A stretch of DNA of 64,000 nt from Sphingomonas sp. Mn802worker (lineage in GTDB: Bacteria; Pseudomonadota; Alphaproteobacteria; Sphingomonadales; Sphingomonadaceae), in the NCBI RefSeq assembly GCF_000382485.1, contig NZ_AORY01000011.1:1-64000 (forward strand), written 5' to 3'. Shown here piece by piece: positions 1 through 8,602 of this stretch; the stretch's first letter is position 1; each line of letters starts with the position of its first letter. The notes beneath the pieces are model-generated. The model worked only from the letters and a program-made list of their open reading frames with translations. It made no database searches and was not told the origin of the DNA. The position numbers and the translations under genes are program-made.

Positions 1-1629
1 TTCGCCCGCGCAGCGCCCGGCGGGGCCGCGCCACACCTCATCGCCGGCGAGCGCCTGCGCCGACTCGCGTAATCCCGCCACCAGCTCGGGCAGGCTCGAG
101 CTACCACGCCCGAACACCGCCGCAACCGGCTCCAGCAATGCGCGCGCCTCCGCCCACCATGGGAGCACCGCGCGGCGCAGTTCCTGCTCGCGCTCGGGAC
201 CGCCCTCCAGATGCGCGGTGATCCCGTCGAGTCCCGGCGCCGGACGAGGCCCACGCAGCGCGCGGTCGAGGCGTCGCACGCCCTCCAGCCAGCGACCACG
301 CTGCTCGCCGCTCCTGACCAGCGGGTGCTTGAGCAGCGTCAGCAGCGCCATCGGCGCGAAATCCTGCGCCGCCGCCTCGACGATCGCGGTCAGCAGCGTG
401 CCCGGCGGCAGGATCGACAGCGCGCGCCCGGCGCTGTCATCGATCGGAATATTCCAGCGCGCGCAATGCGCCGCCACGCGCCGTGCGAGCAAACGGTCCG
501 GGGTGACGAGCGCGGCGGTCTGCCCTGGCTGCTCGATCCACTCGCGCATCGCGAGCGCGATCGCCTGCGCTTCCTCGGCCGGGGTGGCGAGCTCGGCCGC
601 CTCGACCCCGGTCAGCCGCCGCTCGGATGCGTCCAGTCCGGTCCACTTGCCGGTGAAGTCGGCGGGGGTCAGCGCGTTGGCGATCGCGCGACCGCGGACC
701 GCGCTCGCATCATGGTCGCTGCCGCCGACCCACGTCCTGACCTCGCCACGCCCGACACCCATGCGGTCGAGGATCAGCTTCAGGTGAAATTGCGGGTGCA
801 CCTCGATCGAGCGGCGGCGCAGCCCGGTAACGGGATCGGGGTCATGCGGACCGAGCGCGTCCCATTCCTCCTGCGGCATCCGCGTGTCGAGGTTGGCGAA
901 GGCGACCATCCCCTGCGGCAATCCCGCCACCACGCGCAGCAGCCGCGCGATCGCGGGCGCGGGATCGGTAATCCCGATCGCGCAGACGAACCCACCCGGC
1001 GGTGTCGCCCGCCAGCGTGTCGCCTGCGCGTCGAGCAGCGCGATGCGGCGCACGCCCGCCTCGATCCGCCCGAGCCGGTCGCGCTCGGCAGGCCAGCGAT
1101 CGAGCACGATGCGGAACAGCGCCAGCGCGTTCTGCCAATGCTCGGTCAGCCCCTCGCCCGGATCGATCTCCGCCAGCCGTTCGGGCGCGACCTCCTCGAC
1201 GATCAGCTGGTCGAGCGTGCGCGCGAGGTCGCCCGCCAACCGGACCGCCTCCGCCGCGTCGATCGGCTGCCCGACACGTGCACGCTCCTCCTCGACCATG
1301 CGGGCGAGCACCATGCGTCGCTGGAGCGGATCGATCGCGGGCGGCAGCAACGGGGTGACACCGGCAGGATCGAGCGCGGCCCCCAGCGCCTCACCCAGAT
1401 CGTCGCCCGCCAGGCTGACGATCCGCGGCAGCAGCAGCGCGCCTCCGCTCGCGCGCACGAACGCGCGTGTGATCGCGACGCCCGCGCGGTTGTTGGGCAC
1501 CAGCACCGTTCCGCGCGCCAGCGCCAGCCGGTCGCCACCGAACCGGCGCAGCAGCCCCGCGACAGCCGCGTCGGCGATCGCGCGGTGCGCCGGTATGGTG
1601 TAGAGGTTGAGGCCGCGTCTCTCAGCCAT
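1..1629 (-). CDS. addB: Double-strand break repair protein AddB, N-terminal part (cut by window edge)
   Basis: The minus-strand frame is open from an ATG at 1629 to the window edge, giving the first 543 residues without a stop. The start reads MAERRGLNLYTIPAH and is followed by a degenerate helicase-like region with a conserved DGFDP-poor, Leu/Arg-rich fold typical of alphaproteobacterial AddB. With AddA it forms the helicase-nuclease that resects DNA ends for RecA. The C-terminal PD-(D/E)XK nuclease domain and its Fe-S cysteines would lie outside the window. It starts 6 bases after the murU stop, as last visible member of the divL-tsaE-amgK-murU operon; addA is expected next. The family call rests on the translated sequence plus gene order. 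Confidence 0.85.
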   Translation of the reverse strand, partial: MAERRGLNLYTIPAHRAIADAAVAGLLRRFGGDRLALARGTVLVPNNRAGVAITRAFVRASGGALLLPRIVSLAGDDLGEALGAALDPAGVTPLLPPAIDPLQRRMVLARMVEEERARVGQPIDAAEAVRLAGDLARTLDQLIVEEVAPERLAEIDPGEGLTEHWQNALALFRIVLDRWPAERDRLGRIEAGVRRIALLDAQATRWRATPPGGFVCAIGITDPAPAIARLLRVVAGLPQGMVAFANLDTRMPQEEWDALGPHDPDPVTGLRRRSIEVHPQFHLKLILDRMGVGRGEVRTWVGGSDHDASAVRGRAIANALTPADFTGKWTGLDASERRLTGVEAAELATPAEEAQAIALAMREWIEQPGQTAALVTPDRLLARRVAAHCARWNIPIDDSAGRALSILPPGTLLTAIVEAAAQDFAPMALLTLLKHPLVRSGEQRGRWLEGVRRLDRALRGPRPAPGLDGITAHLEGGPEREQELRRAVLPWWAEARALLEPVAAVFGRGSSSLPELVAGLRESAQALAGDEVWRGPAGRCAGE

Positions 1630-1635
1630 CAGGCC

Positions 1636-2391
1636 TCAGCCATCCGCCAGGATCGCCTCGGTCCGCGCGATCGCGCCCGGCGTGCCGACGTCGAACCACA
1701 ATCCCTGATGCACCACGCCGAACGCGCGCCCCGCCCCGATCGCGCGGTCCCAGAACAGGTTGGTCGAGAACGGCCCCTCCGGCCAATCGGCGATGACCCG
1801 CGGCGACAGGATCTGCACGCCGGTGTAGACGAACGGAGCGACCCGGCCCGGACGTCGCCGCCCGGTGATCCTGCCCGCTGCATCGAGGTGGAAGTCGCCC
1901 TGCCCGCGATGATTGTGCGCACGCGCATACGGCACCAGCAGCAACAGCGCGTCCATCGCCGCGTCATCCCAATGCGACGCAAGCAAGCGGATCGCATCGG
2001 TAGGTCCGTCGAGCCACAGATTGTCGCTGTTAACGACCAGGAACGGTGCATCGCCCAGCGCCTCGCGCGCCTTGACCAGCCCACCCCCGGTCTCGAGCAA
2101 TTGCGCGCGCTCATCCGACACGATCACGTCGAGCCCGCGGACGCGGTGCGTCACGTGCGCCTCCAGCGCGTCGGCCAGATAATGGACGTTGACCACCGCG
2201 CGCTCGACCCCCGCATCGCGCAGCCGGTCGAACACATGGTCGATCAACGGCTTGCCCGCCACCGCGATCAGCGGCTTGGGACGCAGCGCGGTCAACGGGC
2301 GCATCCGTTTGCCCAGTCCCGCCGCCATCACCATCGCGGTCTTCGGCACGCCCGCGTTCGGCACCGGGCGGATGTAGCGCGGCCGCGTCAC
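1636..2391 (-). CDS. murU: Nucleotidyltransferase, probable N-acetylmuramate 1-phosphate uridylyltransferase MurU
   Basis: A 251-residue protein with the sugar-nucleotidyltransferase signature near the N-terminus (MAAGLGKRMRPLT, then RPKPLIAVAGKPLIDH). MurU makes UDP-MurNAc from MurNAc-1-phosphate and UTP in the cytoplasm, the second step of the MurNAc salvage route that bypasses de novo synthesis. The start is GTG at 2391 and overlaps the amgK stop by four bases (GTGA, 2388-2391), so translation is probably coupled. The adjacency to the AmgK-type kinase is the main reason to prefer MurU over other NTP-transferases; the enzyme family itself is certain, the exact sugar substrate is inferred. 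Confidence 0.85.
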   Translation of the reverse strand: MTRPRYIRPVPNAGVPKTAMVMAAGLGKRMRPLTALRPKPLIAVAGKPLIDHVFDRLRDAGVERAVVNVHYLADALEAHVTHRVRGLDVIVSDERAQLLETGGGLVKAREALGDAPFLVVNSDNLWLDGPTDAIRLLASHWDDAAMDALLLLVPYARAHNHRGQGDFHLDAAGRITGRRRPGRVAPFVYTGVQILSPRVIADWPEGPFSTNLFWDRAIGAGRAFGVVHQGLWFDVGTPGAIARTEAILADG

Positions 2392-3365
2392 GCCTCGCCG
2401 CCCCGGACCAGCATCGGATCGCCTCGCAACTCAGCAGGTATGTTGGCGTCGAACCAGCGCGCGACCGGAGCGAGCACCGGATGGCTCAGGTCACGCTCCA
2501 GATAGGCCCAGACGCGCGGACACAGAGCGGCATAACGCGGCTTGCCGTCGCGCCGCCACAACCGCGTGAAGATGCCGATGATCTTCGAATTCCGCTGCGC
2601 GCCGAGCACGTGGTAGGCGTCGAGGAACGCAGCTCCCGCGCCGTTCGCCGCGGTGTAGCGCGCCAGCATCGCTTCCTCGATCGACGGCTCGACGTCGCGC
2701 CGCGCGTCCTGCAACAGCGAGACAAGATCATAGGCGGGATGCCCGGCAAGCGCGTCCTGGAAATCGAGCAGGCCGAGCGAGCGCTCGGGACCGACCAGCA
2801 TCAGATTCTCGGCATGATAATCGCGCAGCACCGTGACCGGCGTGTCGGATAACGCATGGTGCAGCACCTCGTCCCACGCCGCGCGGTAGCCATCGGCGTC
2901 GACACTCAGCCCGACCGCCGGGCAATACCATTCGATCAGCAGCCCTACCTCGCGCTGCAACTCCGCCCGGTCGTACACGCGCCACGCGCCCGCCGGGTGG
3001 CGGTGCAGCGCGATCAGCACGTCGATCGCGGCGGAGTAAAGCGGCACCAGCGTGTCCGGATTGGCGTCGGCGGTTTCGCGCATCCGCTCGTCGCCGAAAT
3101 CCTCGATCAGCAACAGACCCTGATCGAGGTCGATCGCGTGCAGCTTTGGCGCGGCAAACCCGCGCGCGTGCAGCCACTCGGCGACCGCGATGAACGGGCG
3201 CGGATCCTCGTGCGGCGGCGGCGCGTCCATCAACACCGCACGGCGTTCGCCCGCATGGACGCGGAAGTAGCGGCGGAACGACGCATCGCCCGCCAGCGGC
3301 TCGATCCGCGCGCCGCCCCAGCCGGCCTTGTCGAGGAACGCGTCGGCGTTCGCGGGAGGAATCAT
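2388..3365 (-). CDS. amgK: Anomeric MurNAc/GlcNAc kinase AmgK (aminoglycoside phosphotransferase fold)
   Basis: About 325 residues of the APH kinase fold: an N-terminal lobe with AGDASFRRYFRV, the catalytic loop LRDYHAENLML and the metal-binding LGLLDFQDA. AmgK phosphorylates C1 of MurNAc or GlcNAc released during cell-wall turnover and passes MurNAc-1-P to MurU, which follows directly. The frame is open upstream to 3494, inside tsaE, but the ATG at 3365 overlaps the tsaE stop as ATGA (3362-3365), which makes it the most economical start; an ATG at 3377 is the alternative. Substrate is inferred from the MurU partner, because the fold alone is also shared by antibiotic kinases. Confidence 0.82.
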   Translation of the reverse strand: MIPPANADAFLDKAGWGGARIEPLAGDASFRRYFRVHAGERRAVLMDAPPPHEDPRPFIAVAEWLHARGFAAPKLHAIDLDQGLLLIEDFGDERMRETADANPDTLVPLYSAAIDVLIALHRHPAGAWRVYDRAELQREVGLLIEWYCPAVGLSVDADGYRAAWDEVLHHALSDTPVTVLRDYHAENLMLVGPERSLGLLDFQDALAGHPAYDLVSLLQDARRDVEPSIEEAMLARYTAANGAGAAFLDAYHVLGAQRNSKIIGIFTRLWRRDGKPRYAALCPRVWAYLERDLSHPVLAPVARWFDANIPAELRGDPMLVRGGEA

Positions 3366-3817
3366 GTCGGTCGCCATCGCCGTTCCCATGCCGCCGACCC
3401 GTCCCAAGTCAAGCAACGCCCGCCCGCCGGTGCGGCTGCGAAGGTGAGACACAGCGGATCGCGCCAGTAGCTGCGCGGCACCTGCTCGGGCCATTCGACC
3501 AGCAGCGCCGAATCGTACAGCGCGTCGGCAAGTCCCAGCTCCTCCAGCTCGCCCGCATCCTCGATCCGGTACAGATCGGCGTGGAGTACCGGCAGCCGCG
3601 TCTCGGGCGGGGCGTAAGGCTGCACGATCGCGAACGTCGGGCTCGGCGCCTCGCCTTCCAGCCCGAGCGCCGACAGCACGCCGCGCGCGAAACTCGTCTT
3701 CCCCATGCCGAGCCCGCCCGACAGCAGCACCACATCGCCCGCGCGCAACACAGGGGCGAGGCTGCGCCCCAGCGCCTCGGTCGCGGCCGCGTCGGGAAGG
3801 AACACCGCTCCGGTCAT
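3362..3817 (-). CDS. tsaE: tRNA threonylcarbamoyladenosine biosynthesis ATPase TsaE
   Basis: A 151-residue P-loop ATPase with Walker A GGLGMGKTSFARG, the family motif EAPSPTFAIVQPY and HADLYRIED. TsaE works with TsaB and TsaD to attach threonylcarbamoyl to A37 of ANN-decoding tRNAs. Length and motif spacing match the family. Its ATG overlaps the divL stop (ATGA, 3814-3817) and its stop overlaps the amgK start in the same way, so it sits in the middle of a tightly coupled five-gene operon. Confidence 0.95.
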   Translation of the reverse strand: MTGAVFLPDAAATEALGRSLAPVLRAGDVVLLSGGLGMGKTSFARGVLSALGLEGEAPSPTFAIVQPYAPPETRLPVLHADLYRIEDAGELEELGLADALYDSALLVEWPEQVPRSYWRDPLCLTFAAAPAGGRCLTWDGSAAWERRWRPT

Positions 3818-6138
3818 CGCCGCGGCAGCTCGACCGTGACGAGCGAACCCTGTCCCGGCTCGCTCACCAGCGACACACTGCCGCCATGCGCCTCGACGAA
3901 CTGCTTGGCGAGCGGGAGACCGAGCCCCAGCGCACGTTCCTGCCCCGGCGTGATGCCGGGTTGTGCGAAGCGATCGAACGCGCGCGCGGCCTCCGCCACG
4001 GTCATGCCCGCGCCGTCGTCGGACACCACGATCCGCGCCCGCTTCGAATCGCCGTCGACGTGGAGCAGCACGCGTCCGCCGGCGCGCGTTGCGCCGACCG
4101 CGTGGCGCAGCAGGTGCTCCACCGCCTCGCGGATGCGGCGGCGATCGACATGAACGCGTCCGGCGGTGCGCTGCACCTCGACGACGAACTCGATCCGATG
4201 GCGCCTGGCTGAGGCGGTCAGCGCATCGGCGGCGGCGCGCACCACCGCGCCGAGCTCGACATCCTCGCGCTCCAGCGTGGTACTGTCCGCCTGCGTCAGG
4301 TCGAGCACGTCGTCGATCAGCACGCCCAACCGCTCGACCGAATCGAGGATCGCATCGACATACGCGATCGCCTCACCCGACAGATTGCCCGCATAACCGC
4401 CGTGCAGCATCTCCGCGAAGCCGCTGATCGAGGTCAGCGGCGTGCGCAATTCGTAGCTCATGTTGGCGACGAAGGCGGTCTTGACCCGGTCGGCCGCTTC
4501 CAGCGCCTCGTTGCGGTCGCGCAGCGCCTGCTCGATCCGGCGACTGTCGGAGATGTCGAGCATTGTCACCAGCGCGTTGCCGTCGGGCAGCGGCACCGCG
4601 GCGAACTCGAAATGCCGCCCGTCGGCAAGCGCGACACGCCCGCCGCGCTGCTTGCGCTCGATCGTGGCGTAGCGGACCAGCTCGGGTACCAGCGCCGATC
4701 GCGCTTGGTTGGCGAGCTGCGGCGCCAATCGCTCGGCGATGGCGTCGACGCGCGGGTGCCCGGCGAGGAATTCCTCCTCGAAATTCCACAATGCGCGAAA
4801 ACGGTTGTTCCACAGCTGCAACCGGCCATCGGCGGCGAACACGCCCAGCGCCTCGAACAGATTGTCGAACGTCGCGGTGCGCACGCGCAGCAACGTGTCG
4901 CGCGCGCTGGCGAGCTGCACCTGCTCGGTGCGGTCCTCGAAAATCAGCAGCAGCCCGCCATCGGGCAATGGTTGGGCCACGACGCGCAGGTGCGTGCCGC
5001 CGGGCAGATGCCAGTTCTCCTCGGCCGCCCCGTCGGTGGCCAAGAACCAGCCGCGCCGCTCCGCCTTCCAACCGGGAAAGTCGCGCACCTCGGGCACGCG
5101 CCCCGCCTCGCGCATCCGCTCCAGCACGCGGTCGAACTCGGGTCGATCGGACAGCCACTCGCGCCGCATCGCGAACATGCGGCGGAACGGCTGGTTGCAG
5201 AAGATGAGACTTCGGTCGCGCCCGAACTGCACCACGCCCGCCGACAGCCGGTCGAGCATCGCGCGCTGCGCCTCGGCGAAGCGCTTCTCGCGCGCATTGG
5301 CCTGTTCCAGTTCCTCGATGTCGATCGCGAAGCCCGCGACACCGCCGACCGCAAGCGGCACGTCGTGGAGCCTGAACGCGCGACGCGCGCCGCCGATTGT
5401 CGCGGGCAGCACACGCTCTTGCGGCTGGCCGGTGTCGCGCGCCGCGATCGCCCCGGCGCGCGGGCCGCCCTGCCCCGACCCTTCGATCAGTTCCAGCCCG
5501 CGCGCGATCACGCTCGCCGGATCGAGCGCCTCGACCGCGGAGACATAGGCCGCGTTGACCATCGCGAGCTGCAATCCGGTGTCGCGGTACCACATCGGCA
5601 GCGGTGCCGCTTCGATCATCCCGCTGAGCGCAGCGAACGCCTCGTTCAGCTCGGCCGCCTCGGTGCGCAATCCCGCGAGCTGCTCCTCGCTGGCGCTGAC
5701 ATCGCTGAACCACAGCATCGTGTCGTCGCCGCGTCGTTCACCCGTTACCCGGAGCGCGCGTGCATCGTCGCGGGTGCGGACGATGCGGTCGAAGCTGCGC
5801 GCGGCGCGGCGCGTCGCCTCCACGTCGCGCTGCAACGCCGTCGCGTCGGCGGGTGCCAGCCCCCAGCCGCTCGCGGCAAGCTCGGCAATAGAGCCGGCAC
5901 TACCCGCCAGCCCGAGCCACTCGGCCAACCTGACCGGCAGGTCGAGCGCGCCACCGGACGCGATCACCAACAATTGCGCAGGCGCTTCGGCCAATCGACG
6001 CGTCAGCCGTTCACGGTCGGCAATCGCGTCCGCCGCCTTGCTCCGCAGCGTCAGACCGCGATAGAGCATCCAGCACGAGCCCGCGAGGACAAGCGCGAGC
6101 AGGACGCCCGCGAGGATCAGCACGCCCTCGCTCACCAC
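3814..6138 (-). CDS. divL: DivL-like PAS/histidine-kinase-fold protein with Tyr in place of the phospho-acceptor His
   Basis: A 774-residue protein: an N-terminal membrane helix (about 5-27), several PAS-like segments (about 160-520), a dimerisation helix, and a C-terminal ATPase domain with DDGAGM and GLGLPLAKQF. The H-box reads MSYELRTPLTS, so the position that should be the phosphorylated histidine is Tyr562 (TAC, 4453-4455). That substitution and the length are hallmarks of DivL, the essential Caulobacter protein (Tyr550, about 769 residues) that reads DivK and tunes CckA and hence CtrA activity and polarity. It heads the operon with tsaE, amgK, murU and addB. The start is GTG-GTG at 6138/6135; either could be used. 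The DivL function in this organism is inferred from the family. Confidence 0.9.
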   Translation of the reverse strand: MVSEGVLILAGVLLALVLAGSCWMLYRGLTLRSKAADAIADRERLTRRLAEAPAQLLVIASGGALDLPVRLAEWLGLAGSAGSIAELAASGWGLAPADATALQRDVEATRRAARSFDRIVRTRDDARALRVTGERRGDDTMLWFSDVSASEEQLAGLRTEAAELNEAFAALSGMIEAAPLPMWYRDTGLQLAMVNAAYVSAVEALDPASVIARGLELIEGSGQGGPRAGAIAARDTGQPQERVLPATIGGARRAFRLHDVPLAVGGVAGFAIDIEELEQANAREKRFAEAQRAMLDRLSAGVVQFGRDRSLIFCNQPFRRMFAMRREWLSDRPEFDRVLERMREAGRVPEVRDFPGWKAERRGWFLATDGAAEENWHLPGGTHLRVVAQPLPDGGLLLIFEDRTEQVQLASARDTLLRVRTATFDNLFEALGVFAADGRLQLWNNRFRALWNFEEEFLAGHPRVDAIAERLAPQLANQARSALVPELVRYATIERKQRGGRVALADGRHFEFAAVPLPDGNALVTMLDISDSRRIEQALRDRNEALEAADRVKTAFVANMSYELRTPLTSISGFAEMLHGGYAGNLSGEAIAYVDAILDSVERLGVLIDDVLDLTQADSTTLEREDVELGAVVRAAADALTASARRHRIEFVVEVQRTAGRVHVDRRRIREAVEHLLRHAVGATRAGGRVLLHVDGDSKRARIVVSDDGAGMTVAEAARAFDRFAQPGITPGQERALGLGLPLAKQFVEAHGGSVSLVSEPGQGSLVTVELPRR

Positions 6139-6230
6139 TGCCGCACCGTTCGCCTCGCCCGCATGGACGGTTCCTATCGCCCCGGCCGGACGAGCGGAAG
6201 CGCAGCGACGAAAAAGACCGGCTGGTTACC

Positions 6231-6265
6231 CAAACAAAAAGGGCGGAGCCGAAGCCCCGCCCTTT
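6231..6265 (-). terminator. Rho-independent terminator of ahcY
   Basis: On the minus strand, 28 bases past the ahcY stop, a GC-rich stem (AAAGGGCGG paired with CCGCCCTTT) closed by a TTCG tetraloop is followed by TTTTTGTTTG. It separates ahcY from divL, so divL probably has its own promoter in the 90 bases beyond. Confidence 0.85.
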
Positions 6266-6293
6266 CACGCAGATGCAACGGGGTTGCAGCCGA

Positions 6294-7712
6294 TCAGTAG
6301 CGATAATGATCCGGCTTGAACGGGCCTTCGACCGGCACGCCGATGTAGCCGGCCTGCTTCGCCGTCAGCTTCGACAGCTGGACGCCCAGCTTCTCGAGGT
6401 GGAGCGCCGCGACCTTCTCGTCGAGGTGCTTGGGCAGAACGTAGACCTCGTTCTTGTAGTTCTCACCCTTGGTCCACAGCTCGATCTGCGCCAGCGTCTG
6501 GTTGGTGAACGATGCCGACATGACGAACGACGGGTGGCCGGTCGCGCAGCCCAGGTTCACCAGGCGGCCCTTCGCCAGGATGATGATCTGCTTGCCATCC
6601 GGGAACTTCACTAGGTCGGTGCCGGGCTTCACCTCGGTCCAGGCGTAATTGTCGAGCGCGGCGATCTGGATCTCGCTGTCGAAGTGGCCGATGTTGCACA
6701 CGATCGACATCGGTTTCATCGCCTTCATGTGATCGGCGGTGATGACGTCGGCGTTGCCGGTCGCGGTGCAGAAGATGTCGGCGCGCTTGACCGCCTCGTC
6801 CATCGTCACGACCTCGAACCCTTCCATCGCTGCCTGCAACGCGCAGATCGGATCGATCTCGGTCACCAGCACGCGCGCGCCGCCGTTGCGCAAGCTCTGC
6901 GCCGAACCCTTGCCGACGTCGCCGAAGCCTGCAACGCACGCGACCTTGCCCGCCAGCATCACGTCGGTCGCACGGCGGATCGCGTCGACCAGCGATTCCT
7001 TGCAGCCGTACAGATTGTCGAACTTCGACTTGGTGACCGAGTCGTTGACGTTGATCGCGGGGAACGGCAGCTCGCCCTTCTTCGCGATCTCATACAGGCG
7101 GTGGACGCCCGTCGTCGTCTCTTCCGACACGCCCTTCAGGTTCTTGACCGTCTCGGTCAGATAGCCCGGCTTCTTGGCGATGAACGCCTTCAGCGCGCGC
7201 TGGAACTCGACTTCCTCGGCGTTCTCGGGTTCGCCGAAGCTTTCGCCGCGCTCGAGCTTCGCGCCCCACAAGGCGAACATCGTCGCATCGCCGCCGTCGT
7301 CGAGGATGATGTTGGCGGTCTGACCCTTGCCGTCATCCCAGTCGAAGATGTTGCCGACATAATCCCAGTAATCGGCCAGGCTCTCGCCCTTGATCGCGAA
7401 CACCGGGATACCCGCCGCCGCAATCGCCGCGGCGGCGTGGTCCTGTGTCGAGAAGATGTTGCACGTCGCCCAGCGCACATCGGCACCGAGTGCGGTCAGC
7501 GTCTCGATCAGCACCGCAGTCTGGATTGTCATGTGGAGCGACCCGGTGATCCGCGCTCCCTTGAGCGGCTTCGACGCACCGAACTCCTCGCGCAGCGCCA
7601 TCAGGCCCGGCATCTCGGTTTCCGCGATCTCGATCTCCTTGCGACCGAAATCGGCGAGGCCGATGTCTGCGATGACGTAATCGTTGTTGTCCAAAACGGG
7701 GGCGGTAGCCAC
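6294..7712 (-). CDS. ahcY: Adenosylhomocysteinase (S-adenosyl-L-homocysteine hydrolase)
   Basis: A 472-residue cytoplasmic enzyme that splits S-adenosylhomocysteine into adenosine and homocysteine, keeping the methylation cycle running. It has the NAD-binding motif [10 protein letters not shown], the substrate-region stretch [13 protein letters not shown] and the C-terminal KPDHYRY typical of AhcY. The start is GTG at 7712 ([10 protein letters not shown]), with GGAG seven bases upstream; the frame runs open to 7778 but that extension has no matching sequence in the family. A strong terminator follows at 6231-6265 and a 20-bp palindrome lies about 93 bases upstream of the start, a likely operator. 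Confidence 0.97.
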   Translation of the reverse strand: MATAPVLDNNDYVIADIGLADFGRKEIEIAETEMPGLMALREEFGASKPLKGARITGSLHMTIQTAVLIETLTALGADVRWATCNIFSTQDHAAAAIAAAGIPVFAIKGESLADYWDYVGNIFDWDDGKGQTANIILDDGGDATMFALWGAKLERGESFGEPENAEEVEFQRALKAFIAKKPGYLTETVKNLKGVSEETTTGVHRLYEIAKKGELPFPAINVNDSVTKSKFDNLYGCKESLVDAIRRATDVMLAGKVACVAGFGDVGKGSAQSLRNGGARVLVTEIDPICALQAAMEGFEVVTMDEAVKRADIFCTATGNADVITADHMKAMKPMSIVCNIGHFDSEIQIAALDNYAWTEVKPGTDLVKFPDGKQIIILAKGRLVNLGCATGHPSFVMSASFTNQTLAQIELWTKGENYKNEVYVLPKHLDEKVAALHLEKLGVQLSKLTAKQAGYIGVPVEGPFKPDHYRY

Positions 7713-7804
7713 GGCGTTTCTCCAGTCGTGTGAGGCCGCCCAAGGTGAACACACGCACCGGACGACATGCGCGGCCATGTAGCGGCCCGCGCACGAAGGA
7801 GCAA

Positions 7805-7824
7805 ATATAAAGATATCTTTATAT
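7805..7824. promoter_or_regulatory. Perfect 20-bp AT-rich palindrome upstream of ahcY, candidate SAH-responsive operator
   Basis: The bases ATATAAAGAT-ATCTTTATAT form a perfect palindrome, an AT-rich island in GC-rich DNA, 93 bases before the ahcY GTG. ArsR-family regulators of the SAH-responsive SahR type are known to control ahcY and methionine-cycle genes in Proteobacteria from AT-rich palindromes with a GATATC centre. The assignment to SahR is inference from memory of that regulon; the symmetry and position are seen directly. Confidence 0.6.
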
Positions 7825-7922
7825 GTCGAGTAGGTCGGCGAGCCTGTGGCTAAGCCGACCTACTCGACCGGCCGGCGGCGCCAAAGCGCCGACCGACGAC
7901 GCGGGGATTAACTCCCCGCGTC
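7825..7922. repeat. Intergenic multi-hairpin element, copy 1
   Basis: Hairpin A has 14-bp perfect arms (7825-7838 and 7855-7868, GTCGAGTAGGTCGG). It is followed by CCGGCCGGCGGCGC, a GGCGC-CAAA-GCGCC hairpin, the bases CGACCGACGAC, and hairpin C with 10-bp arms (7898-7907 and 7913-7922, GACGCGGGGA). It fills the space between the yqgE stop and the ahcY palindrome. The second half closely matches 51864-51915 and has the same layout as 55646-55738, so this is a dispersed element and not merely a terminator. Confidence 0.7.
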
Positions 7923-7939
7923 ATCCCGCCGTTACAAAG

Positions 7940-8500
7940 CTAAGCCCGCCCCGCCTCGAACCCCAGCATGCGCGGATCGACCCCCGCAACGCGGAACCCG
8001 CGACCCCAGCGCTCCTCCGCCGGCGTCCCGAACAGCATCGCATCGTCGTCGGCGACGTTGAGCCAGCCGTGCCGCGTCAGCTCCTCGTCCAATTGCCCCG
8101 CGCCCCAGCCGGCATAGCCGAGCGCCACGATCCACCTCGACGGCCCCGTACCACCCGCGATCGCGCGCAGTACGTCGAGCGTGCTCGACAGCGACCAGCG
8201 CCCGGCGACCGACAGCGTGTCCTGCCCGCCCCAGTCGGTCGAATGAAGCACGAAGCCGCGCCGCGCCTCTACGGGTCCACCGAAATGCACCGGCGCATCG
8301 GGTGCGACGCCGGGTGCGATCTCCAACTGCTCCAGCACGTCGTGCAGCCCGAGCCCGCTGATCGTCGCGCCGACGCCGATGCCCAGCGCGCCCTCCTCGT
8401 CGTGGTTGCACATCGCGATCACCGAACGCTCGAACCGCGGATCGCCGATCCCCGGCATGGCGAGCAGGAACTGGCCGGTCAGGTAGCGCGTCTCTTCCAT
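7940..8500 (-). CDS. YqgE/AlgH family protein (UPF0301)
   Basis: A 186-residue protein of the YqgE/AlgH family: N-terminal YLTGQFLLAMPGIGDPRFERSVI, then HDEEGALGIGVG, HFGGPVE and the closing GWGAGQLDEEL and FRVAGVDP blocks. The family is widespread in proteobacteria and its biochemical role is unclear; it is described as a possible transcriptional or redox-linked regulator. The ATG at 8500 gives the conventional MEETRYLTG start; an upstream in-frame extension to 8530 is unlikely. It stands alone, with the multi-hairpin element directly after its stop, and is divergent from the peroxiredoxin gene. Confidence 0.9.
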   Translation of the reverse strand: MEETRYLTGQFLLAMPGIGDPRFERSVIAMCNHDEEGALGIGVGATISGLGLHDVLEQLEIAPGVAPDAPVHFGGPVEARRGFVLHSTDWGGQDTLSVAGRWSLSSTLDVLRAIAGGTGPSRWIVALGYAGWGAGQLDEELTRHGWLNVADDDAMLFGTPAEERWGRGFRVAGVDPRMLGFEAGRA

Positions 8501-8602
8501 TCCGCACAATCTAGGGCCGACAGCGGGCAAGCGCCAAGGCTTGTATTAGTCGGTGGCGCTTGCGACAGCACGGGCGATCCAACCCACAGGAGCATATCGG
8601 AC

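Noticed and set aside
211..2505. Plus-strand frame of 764 codons across addB, murU and amgK
   Set aside because: It runs antisense through three recognisable genes and has shadow-frame composition without any motif.
4402..6300. Plus-strand frame of 632 codons opposite divL
   Set aside because: Antisense to a well-supported gene, low-complexity Arg/Gln/His composition.
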